Shown here: positions 9,568-17,790 of the stretch, piece after piece | Layout of the letters: each line of letters begins with the position of its first letter | Position numbering within the stretch: position 1 is the stretch's first letter | Source of the DNA: Chamaecrista fasciculata | Taxonomy: Eukaryota > Streptophyta > Magnoliopsida > Fabales > Fabaceae | Assembly: GCA_003254925.1 (NCBI GenBank) | Contig: QANZ01031075.1 | Coordinates: 13,029 to 77,028, forward strand | DNA: 64,000 bases | Direction: 5' to 3' | Program-made: the position numbers and the translations under genes | The notes under the pieces: model-generated | Databases searched by the model: none | What the model was told of the DNA's origin: nothing | The model's input: the letters and a program-made list of their open reading frames with translations, nothing else

Positions 9568-9947
9568 GGGTAAATTCCACTTTGGTACCTTGTTCTATGG
9601 ACCAATTCCACTTTGGTACCCTGTTCTTTCAAAAGTGACACTTTGGTACCCTGTTCTTTCAAAAATGTCATTTTGGTACCCTATTCTTTCAAAAGTGACA
9701 TTTTGGTACCCTGTTCTTTGGACCAAGTGACACTTTGGTACCCTGTTCTTTCACTATTTGTTACTTTTTTAGGGTACCAAAGTGTCACTTGGTCAAAAGA
9801 ACGGGGTACCAAAATGTCATTTTTGAAAGAACAGGGTACCAAAATGACATTTTTGAAAGAACAGGGTACCAAAGTGTCACTTTTGAAAGAACAGGGTACC
9901 AAAGTGGAATTGGTCCATAGAACAGGGTACCAAAGTGGAATTTACCC
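9568..9947. mobile_element. Foldback element with twelve GGTACC (KpnI) sites
   Basis: A near-perfect hairpin of about 380 bp. The left arm reads GGGTAAATTCCACTTTGGTA and the right arm is its reverse complement. Each arm contains six copies of a TTTGGTACC word spaced about 21-34 bp, separated by CTGTTCTTTCAAAAGTGACA-like spacers, so each arm is itself a small tandem repeat. One ambiguous base lies directly at the right boundary (9949), so the target duplication cannot be read. The same family, with a readable 9-bp duplication, is at 40846-41203. Confidence 0.85.
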
Positions 9948-10279
9948 TNGTAAATAAATTATTTAGTAGTTGGTTAATTAGAAAAATAATATTTTGGTGA
10001 ATTTTGTTAAAATGGTATGTTAGGTAAAATAGTAGATATTTTAGAAAATAGGTTTGTTAGATGAAATATTAGATAATCTTGAAATAATATTACTAGAGAT
10101 AAAATTGTTAGATTTAAGTGAGGGGCAAGAGGCACATGGGAACATGCTGGCACACAATCGTCGTGCACCCGCCAGGCCAGACGTTAATTTGCCAAAAATT
10201 GCTCTGACACAGTCACCCCTAGAAACAAGAGGTGGCGGCATGGGCATTATTCGGCTAGACAACCACATCAGATCATTTA

Positions 10280-10912
10280 CGATCAGCCGTCGCCGCCATT
10301 GTCGCACCCCCCGGCACATGAGGAGCCACCGACACATACATACCATGTGTCGTCGCCTGCTTACCAGGAGCCGCCTTACCAGGAGCAGCCGCCTTATCAG
10401 CAGTCGCCTAGGGATTCACTCCTCTTTTCTGGTTTGGGGGGATACTTCAGTGGTGATACTTCAGCCTCGTTAGACATCCCGGAGTCGTCGTCCCGTCGTT
10501 CGCAGACTTTGATTTCCCGGGCTTGTCACTTGGGGTATCTCTTGCCCAGCAGCAAGTTCAGGAGGTACCTTATCAGCAGCTTCCTAGGGATTCATTCAGC
10601 GATTTTTCTGGTGCGGGATACTTCAGTGGTGGTTCTTCAGCACGTCCGGCCTCGTTAGACATCCCGGAGTCGTCTCGCCGTTCGCAGCAAGTTCAGTGCA
10701 GCACGACATGCCTCCTGTATATCTTTCACAGCATGACATGCCTCCTTCTGTTTCACAAACATTTTCACAGGCCTACATGCATCCACTACAAACATTGTCT
10801 TCTACGCAGGAAGCATTGGAATCATTTCTCTCACTGTCCTATCTACGTGATCGAGACACGCTCCACCCTCCAAATAGATATACCCCAGGATGAGGCAACT
10901 GACTTGTATAAT
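10280..10912 (+). pseudogene. Degenerate transposon-associated ORF tail
   Basis: Pieces in different frames share one composition. One reads HEEPP, PAYQEPPYQEQPPYQQ, SPRDSLLFSG, GYFSGD and SLDIPESS. A second, partly duplicated unit has VPYQQLPRDSFSDFSGAGYF and SLDIPESSRRSQ. A last piece has QHDMPPVYLSQHDMPP and DRDTLHPPNRYTPG and ends at a stop near 10893. The repeated unit (about 10395-10505 and 10570-10690) is an internal duplication. Two or more frameshifts separate the pieces. I do not recognise the domain; such low-complexity tails occur in plant-mobile-domain proteins carried by Mutator-like elements, which would fit the host element, but that is a guess. Confidence 0.4.
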
Positions 10913-11010
10913 TAATTTTGTTACTTGATATAATTAATTTTGTATAATTAATTTTTTAGTTGTATAATTAAATTATTTATTCAAAAATTAATAAAAATTA
11001 TTTACACAAA

Positions 11011-11105
11011 GCCCTAAACCCTAACCCCCAATAATAAAACCCTAATCCCTAATACCAAAACCCTAAACATACTAAACTCTAAAACCCCCCCAAAACCCTA
11101 ACCCT
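11011..11105. repeat. Degenerate telomere-like repeats (CCCTAAA)
   Basis: Several CCCTAAACCCTAA and AACCCTAA words interspersed with variants, all in the CCCTAAA orientation. This is the plant telomere motif, inside the transposon at 9549-11371. Confidence 0.65.
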
Positions 11106-11134
11106 CGACAATTTAACCCCCCAAAAGCCCCATC

Positions 11135-11260
11135 AAATCGCAGCACATGCTGCGATTTAACATTGTCAAATCGCAGCACATGTTGCGATTTGACAATGAT
11201 GAAATCGCAGCATGTGCTGCGATTTTATTAAGAGTAAAATCGCAGTACATGCTGTAATTT
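11135..11260. repeat. Array of four 24-bp palindromes
   Basis: Four copies at 11135-11158, 11168-11191, 11202-11225 and 11237-11260. Each is a half-site AAATCGCAGCAY followed by its inverse, RTGCTGCGATTT, with few changes. The second is enlarged by CATTGTC/GACAATG flanks to a 38-nt hairpin (11161-11198). Spacers are 9-11 bp. The copies lie near the right end of a Mutator-like element and are followed by T-rich DNA. They could be protein-binding sites or hairpin-forming ends; their function is unknown to me. Confidence 0.8.
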
Positions 11261-11565
11261 TTTTTTTAAAAAAATTGAAAATAATTGTGATCCACGTGGC
11301 ACCTATCTCCGGAATAATTTTATTTTTTAGGTGATTGAAATTTTTTTTTTATTATATAAATAAAAAACCTCGCTTTTTGTGTTTCTGACGAGCAAGCGAG
11401 TTACTTAGAAAAAGTGTTTGAACTAACAAGTTAGGTTTTACGATGGGAGTTAATAATTTTATATTGAGATACTCATCAAAATTAAAACCTATCTCTTAAT
11501 TCAATGAGAACTTGTAGAAGTATTTATTATCATTTATCAACAAGGTCTTTCAAAATGAAGTTTTA

Positions 11566-12010
11566 TTTTTTTGTGAAAACTTTAAATTGGTCTCAAATAT
11601 ATGAATAGATTTTAAATTAGTCTTAAATATTTTATTTGGTCCTAATGTTATTATAATTTCTCAAATTGGTTTCAAATATATTTTTGGGATGATGCGATTT
11701 GAGTTAATTTAGTGTCAGTATCAAATGGACAAAAAAAAATTTTCAAGAGCTAAGAAATAATTTTGAAATCATCGTATAAGAACTTGAAATAAGATAGATA
11801 TAACCAAAATTATTTGTTTCATCGTGAAATAGAAATACACTTTTGGAATCCGATTTGACATCGTTTATTGATGACTCTAATTGAATAGACAAAATACTCG
11901 TCAAAAGTAGAATATTGTCACATTCATATGATTGCATGCATATTCAGTAGTTTATGATCAATTTGAGAAATTATAAAAACACATAAGAACAATATGAAAC
12001 AAATGAAACA
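11566..12010. repeat. AATTGGTCTTAAATATTT-type dispersed repeat (A-side copy)
   Basis: Contains AAATTGGTCTCAAATATATG, AATTAGTCTTAAATATTTT and TTTCTCAAATTGG, answered by ATCAATTTGAGAAATTATAA near 11955. It matches the repeat downstream of gene B (16235-16735) and a third copy at 59172-59925. Its presence in both A and B flanks shows it was there before their duplication. Confidence 0.6.
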
Positions 12011-12358
12011 TTTAGAGTATTTTTGGATAAGGTAACATTTGGAAGAAAATTATTATTTGGAGGGATTTAAATCACCATCAAACCAAATGCATTGTTTGGA
12101 TACAATAATATTGGTAATTTAATTTCCCCGAGGATTTGAGATGGTATTCTTTAGTGAAATTTACAATTTCACCTCAAGGTGAAATTTGTAAAAATTTTTC
12201 ACGAACTTTTTGCTCTCAGTCTCCTTTCTCTCCACGGACATGTGTAAGGCGGCAATTTGAAACTAATTTTTCGGGCTGGTTTGGATCAGGTCAAATTTTT
12301 CAGGTCAAGGACAGCTTTTCGAGCCGAGGCAAACCGAGTCAAATTTGTATATGTATAG

Positions 12359-12900
12359 TTTGGAATGGCGAGTGCATTGGCTACTCTATGTGGACAAGCA
12401 TATGGTGCTAGAGAATATGGCATGATGGGAGTGTACCTCCAAAGATCATGGATTGTTCTATTCTTCACTTCCTTCTTCCTTCTTCCTCTGTTTTTCTTTA
12501 CTACCCCAATTCTGAACATGTTAGGCCAACAAGAGAGCGTTTCACACGTGGCAGGCACCATTTCTGTTTGGTCAATTCCTGTCTTGTTGGCCTATGTTAT
12601 CTCTTTCACCTGCCAGACATGCCTACAATCTCAGAGCAAAAACATCATCATTACATTCTTAGCTGCTTTCTCCATTGCCATTCATATTCTCCTTTCATGG
12701 CTTCTCACAATCAAGTACAAGCTTGGGATTGTTGGAGCTATGACTTCCACAATTCTGGCATATTGGATTCCCAATATTGGTCAATTTCTGTTTGTGATGT
12801 GTGGATGTTGCCCTCAAACATGGGATGGTTTCTCATTTCTCGCATTCAAAGATCTCTGGCCTATGCTCAAGCTTTCTCTTCCATCTAGTGCCATGTTGTG
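12359..12900 (+). pseudogene. Isolated MATE exon 2 (C type)
   Basis: A 542-bp open exon equal in length to exon 2 of gene C (18371-18912) and very similar to it. It includes the preceding TATGTATAG acceptor, the start [19 protein letters not shown] and the GTGACTC donor. No exon 1 lies upstream and no exons 3-8 lie downstream before gene B starts, so it cannot encode a transporter. A few changes from gene C alter residues (for example a Phe to Cys in the CQTCLQSQSKN segment). The frame is still open, so the truncation is probably recent. Its place between A and B, as C lies after B, indicates that an A+C pair was duplicated. Confidence 0.85.
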
Positions 12901-12904
12901 GTGA

Positions 12905-13317
12905 CTCGATCTATATTTCAAAAAGCATATGCATGACCTGTTCCAGTGAGGTATATGTATATCTGACTTCTGTTTACTTTTCAGATAAAAAAATAGGGGT
13001 CTAGATAGACCTTGCAAATTAATAAGAATTAATTAATTGCCATGCCATGCACCTGCTCCGTTAAAAATTAATTCCCAAAATTTCAACGTGTATGTCAACG
13101 ATCTAATTGGTTTATGCCAGGGTTACGTAAAACGTACGTCTTTAATTTTTAATATACCTGTGTTTTTCCCCCTCAAAATAAAGATTAAAGAATTATTAGC
13201 ATGTGGAAACACGGGGTCAATGGCACAAGAGGACACGGCAGTCGGCAAGAAATGAAAGGCGTGGAAGAGGAAGAGTCACTGAACAAAAGCCTGATTTTGC
13301 AGTGAAGCCTTAGAAAT
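12905..13317. other. Upstream region of MATE gene B with a local duplication
   Basis: Not alignable by eye with the region upstream of gene A except at its end. At 13251-13289 a copy of exon-1 coding sequence (GAAAGGCGTGGAAGAGGAAG) lies directly in front of the leader CCTGATTTTGCAGTGAAGCC. This is a tandem duplication of about 95 bp whose first copy lost its left part. Gene B therefore has a promoter region different from that of gene A. Confidence 0.6.
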
Positions 13318-15465
13318 ATGGAAGACGAACTAAAGGAGAAGCTTTTGGAAAGGAAAGGTGTGGAAAAGGAAGAGTCACTGAAGAAAAGAGTATGGAAAGA
13401 AAGCAAGAAGATGTGGGTGGTGGCAGGGCCTGCCATTTTCACAAGATTCTCGACATTTGGTATCACTGTGGTAAGCCAAGCCTTCATTGGCCATATTGGC
13501 TCCACTGAACTTGCTGCTTTTTCCATTGTCATGACTGTCCTAGTAAGGTTCGCTAATGGTGCTCTTGTAAGTATTAAATAATACTCTCATCTTCATTCCA
13601 ATTGATAAATTTCTCTACCTATTAAGTTGTTTTATTAATTCTAATCTTGGGATTCTGAATCAGCTGGGAATGGCAAGTGCATTGGAAACTCTGTGTGGGC
13701 AAGCATATGGGGCTAAACAGTATGAGATGCTTGGAATATATCTTCAAAGATCTTGGATTGTGTTGACCTTGACCTCAATCCTTCTTCTTCCAATCTACAT
13801 CTTCACAACTCCAATTCTAGAGTTTTTGGGGCAGGATAAAGTCATTGCGGAAGCAGCAGGAAGCATTTCTCTATGGTCAATAGGTGTTATATTCGCTGTC
13901 ATTGTGTCATACACCTGCCAAATGTTCCTGCAAGCACAGAGCAAGAACATGATTATCGCCTACCTCGCAGCATTCTCAACAGTACTTCACGTCTTCCTGT
14001 CTTGGCTCTTAACTGTCAAGTACAAGTTTGGAATCAAGGGTGCCATGACTTCAACCATACTTGCATACTGGATTCCTAACTTTGGTCAGCTTTTGTTTGT
14101 CATGCATAGATGCCCTGATACATGGAGGGGCTTCTCATTTTTGGCTTTCAAAGATCTCTGGCCTGTCGTCAAGTTATCCCTCTCTTCTGGAGCTATGGTG
14201 TGGTAAGAAGAAACCAACAATTTTGATTTCAACTTTTGACATCAATTTTTTGGTGTAACCAACCTTTTGACTCAGGATTGGTACTGAGATATACATGACT
14301 TGTTTTTACAGTCTTGAGATATGGTACAATACTGTTTTGGTACTCCTAACTGGGAACATGACAAATGCCGAGGTGTCCATTGATGCTCTGTCCATTTGGT
14401 AACTCAACCTCATTAATATATATATTCCTATGCTTCCATATTTATATCCCATAAATTAAATGATTGTCCTGACTCCAAATTACTAACATTTTTGCAGCCT
14501 TAACATTAATGGCTGGGAAATGATGATAGCACTTGGGTTCTTCGCAGCTGCCAGGTTTGTTCAAATTCATTTTCAATGAACTGATCTAATCAGCTTAAGA
14601 AATAAGTTAAAACAAGACTGATTGTGGTAGATTTGGTTTGTAGCGTGCGAGTGGCAAATGAGCTAGGAAAAGGGAGTTCAAGTGCTGCAAAATTCTCTAT
14701 AGTGGTGACAGTGGTCACATCATTTGCAATTGGGTTTGTGCTGTTTTTGGTGTTCCTATTCTTGAGGGAGAGGCTGGCTTATGTATTCACTCCAGACCCA
14801 GAAGTGGCTGCAGCAGTTGGGGATTTATCAGTTTTGCTCTCATTCTCCATCTTGTTAAACAGTATCCAGCCTGTGCTCTCTGGTAATTAGTCTCTTCACT
14901 CTCTTTCAATAATCATTAGTTACAATTAATTCAGAAATGCTGATTATTACTTACGTGCCTACTTCTCTTTGAAACTTTACATAAAAAAAGGTGTTTCTGT
15001 TGGAGCTGGTTGGCAAAGCATAGTAGCATATGTAAACATAGGCTGTTATTATCTGATTGGTATACCTGTTGGAGTTGTGCTTGGCAATATCATCCATTTG
15101 CAAGTCAAGGTGAGCTTTTGATGATTATATTAAATTTGTCAATAGTGACTTGATACAATAGTATATATGTCTTTTCCTAACTCAATTGAGTACTATTTGT
15201 TTTGTTTTGCAGGGCATTTGGATTGGAATGTTACTTGGAACATTTGTTCAAACTGTAGTACTTATTATCATCACATTTAAAACTGATTGGGACAAGCAGG
15301 TAATTAGTTAACTCTTCTTTGAATTTTCTTTTTTTTTCCCCTTTCTTTTGACAAATTGTTCATATACAGGTAGAAATAGCCCGGAATCGCGTTGGCAAAT
15401 GGGCTGTGGTTCGGGTGACGAATCAGATAACAGATCAGCCTGAAAACACAAAGCAGCATCTTTAG
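13318..15465 (+). CDS. MATE efflux transporter, DETOXIFICATION family (gene B)
   Basis: Tandem duplicate of gene A with the same expected activity. Exons: 13318-13566, 13664-14202, 14312-14398, 14498-14554, 14644-14882, 14991-15109, 15213-15299, 15370-15465. Exon lengths and phases are identical to gene A (490 aa). From within exon 1 (about 13464) through intron 1 to about 13884 the two genes differ only by a few intron bases. At the end of that block comes a run of five amino-acid replacements in one membrane helix ([26 protein letters not shown]), after which differences are scattered. The start ATG is preceded by the same AGAAAT leader as gene A. Intron 4 is the short, presumably ancestral form. 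Its 3' flank preserves the empty sites of four transposons found next to gene A. Confidence 0.95.
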
Positions 15466-16234
15466 ATTTTAATCATCCACTCATCACTTCTAATTCATCT
15501 TCTTCCATTTGTTTCTGATCATTTTTTTTTCAATTCCCAATTTTAGTATGCTGTAATTAGTGGGATTCAAATTCTATTTAAAAGAAAAAAAAGGCTACGA
15601 ATGATGTTGCATCTGTTGACGAACTTAATTATAATGTATTTCTAAGAATTTGCATTGGATATTATTCAAAATCCCAATGCAATATGTTAAAAGATAAAAG
15701 TTATAATTTAGCTCTTCAATATCATTAAACAGATCCTTTCAAATGAAGTATCTGTTAACCATACTTCTTTTCGCGCTTAACAATGACTTTTCAATACTAA
15801 TAAGTATATTTCTTAATATTAAAAAATTTATATTTTATGGAATTTCGTAATCTCCCTTATTTTTAAAGAGTAAAGACTCATTTTTTAGTCTATAACTAAG
15901 AAATAAGAACACTCAGTGCTCTGCAATCTGCGTCAACTCTGCTTTTTGTGTTCTCTGACGAGCAAGCGAGTTACTTGAAAAAAGTGTTTGAACATAACAA
16001 GTTGGGTTTAATTACGGGAGTTAATAATTCTATATTGAGATATATTTATCAAACAATAATGTTTTAAGTTTCCCTTTCTTTCCTACATTTTTTTTGGTAA
16101 CATAAAGTGAGTTAAATTTCGAGACTAAAAATCAAAACATATCTCCTACCTAATTCAATCAGAACTTTTAAAAGTATTCATATATCGTTTATCAACAAGG
16201 TTTTTTTAAAGAGAAGTTTTATTTTTTATCAAAA
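15466..16234. other. 3' flank of MATE gene B, uninterrupted duplicate of gene A's flank
   Basis: Aligns piecewise with 6996-11500 after removing the transposons there: AATGATGTTGCATCTGTTGA with 7150, ATGTTAAAAGATAAAA with 7610, ATCATTAAACAGATCCTTTC with 9432 and TGACGAGCAAGCGAGTTACT with 11386. No gene. Confidence 0.75.
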
Positions 16235-16735
16235 TTTTCAATTGATCCCAAATGTATGGTGTAGATTTCAAATTGACCTTAAAAATTTTATTTGTTTCAG
16301 ATTGGTTTTACATGTTCATATAATTTCTCAAATTGGTTCCAAGCTTACTTTCACATCTGATTTGAGTTTGTTTGCTGATAATAAACTTTTAAAAAGTTAA
16401 TAAATAGTTTTGAAATCATTGCATTTGAACTTGAAATAAGAGAAATATAACTAATTTTATTTGTTTTAACTGAAACAAGTGGTACCTTTCGAGATCTGAT
16501 TTGACATCGTTTATTGATGTCGTTAATTAGATAGAAAAAATACTCATAAAGAACATATAACTCTGAATTAGTCGCATTAAATGAGAGATATTCACATATT
16601 CAGTTATTTAGGACCAATTTGAGAAATTATGAGAATATATAAGACCAATCTAAAACAAGTAAAATATTCAAAACCAATTTGAGATTAACATCATAGATTT
16701 AGGACCAATTTAAGACTTATAGTGAAAAAAATACT
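16235..16735. repeat. AATTGGTCTTAAATATTT-type foldback repeat (B-side copy)
   Basis: Left part has AATTGATCCCAAATGTATG and TTTCTCAAATTGG. The right part answers with GGACCAATTTGAGAAATTAT and GGACCAATTTAAGACTTATA in inverse orientation, giving a weak hairpin of about 500 bp. Homologous to 11566-12010 and 59172-59925. Confidence 0.6.
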
Positions 16736-17790
16736 TATGTTTTTACTTTTTTAGAATTTTCTAGAAGGTAAATAAGAAAATGAGAATAAAATTTTTGGGT
16801 GGGTGGTGGGGGGATAGAGTTAAATTGTTGTGACCCCACATTGCTTTTGGAATTAAGCACGTTTTTTACGTATTTTCTTGAATCTGACTACTGGAGTAAT
16901 AAAAGTAATTGTCAGTTATGAATATGGTAAACTATATATATGTATACACCAAAATTTGTATTTGACACTACGACCAGCTGGTTTAATTATAGATCAAACA
17001 AACAAATAAAAGGCTTCATTCAATGTTTGTGAAACTGACGTTCAAGTTCAAGTTCAAGTGGCCGTACGTTGAACACTTGTTTTTGTTTTGGTTTTCTCTT
17101 TGTGTGATTGCGATTTCTTGTGGCTCAAGTATTTCACTATTTGATTCACGTCACGTGCATCATAATACAATAATTATATTGGTGGGATTTGAAGACCAAA
17201 TGCATATTGGCAACTATATACTGAAAACCTTTATTGGTCAACAAAAAAAAATACTATATACAGATGTACTAATTTTGTTGTTTAACATCCTTTTGGTACT
17301 AACTAATTACTGAAAGAAAGAAATGAAAATAAAATTTCGAGTACTTTTTAAATGGCACACTTTAGTTTTTACCTGACAAATTAGGCATGATTTAGATTAT
17401 GGCAAATTAATATTCTGAGAACTATTTCCGAGAGAATTCAAGTTTTTTGACACTCACCTAACTCATCTCTCTCTTTTACTTTTAAAAATTAAAAAAATAA
17501 TAAAACACAAGAAAAATAGGAAAACTCGATCAACTAGCTAGTGGTCAAACATTTATATACTAATAATACAAAACCTCATTAAAATGTAAGTATAGTTGTG
17601 CACAACTTTTCTTTCAACCATAAAGAGTTCAATTTTTTGTGTGATACCTATACTATCCCAAAAAAGAAGGATGAAATAGGTGGAGCTCACTCTTCAAGTG
17701 TTACGTACTTCCCCATTTGTATATATATATATATGCACCAATTAAGTGGCATGCAGCCAGAAGCAAATTAAGGTCCTCCTGGTTTTGAAA
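16736..17790 (+). promoter_or_regulatory. Upstream region of MATE gene C, TATA-like run at 17720-17735
   Basis: About 1 kb between the repeat and the start of gene C. An alternating TA run at 17720-17735, about 55-70 bp before the ATG, is the only TATA-like site near the start. The block 17606-17790 is conserved in the relic at 417-573, so it marks the proximal promoter and leader of C-type genes. Nothing else recognised. Confidence 0.45.

Larger units (their letters stand above)
9549..11371. mobile_element. Mutator-like element with degenerate ORF, nested foldback and palindromes
   Basis: About 1.8 kb bounded by GCTTTTTG at 9541-9548 and 11372-11379. Its ends are inverted: GGTTTTTTTATTTATATAA at the left and GAGGTTTTTTATTTATATAA as the reverse complement of the right. 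Downstream of gene B (about 15943) the same sequence CTGCTTTTTGTGTTCTCTGA runs uninterrupted, showing the pre-insertion state. Inside are, in order, a nested GGTACC foldback (9568-9947), a broken proline/serine-rich reading frame (10280-10912), telomere-like repeats (about 11011-11105) and four 24-bp palindromes (11135-11260). No intact transposase was found. Confidence 0.7.

Noticed and set aside
9432-9957. Several short frames rich in GTKV / FWYPVL repeats
   Set aside because: They are translations of the GGTACC tandem arms of the foldback element; the same kind of frames appears at 40755-41237.
11135-11260. A CRISPR-like array
   Set aside because: The repeated units are self-complementary palindromes with 9-11 bp spacers in a plant nuclear transposon; no CRISPR context.
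12365-12904. A complete small transporter gene
   Set aside because: It is exactly one exon (exon 2 type) with splice signals at both ends and no other exons before gene B.
17746-17790. An upstream start for MATE gene C adding 15 residues
   Set aside because: The frame is open but begins with GTG; the first ATG is 17791, which also aligns with the relic start at 534.
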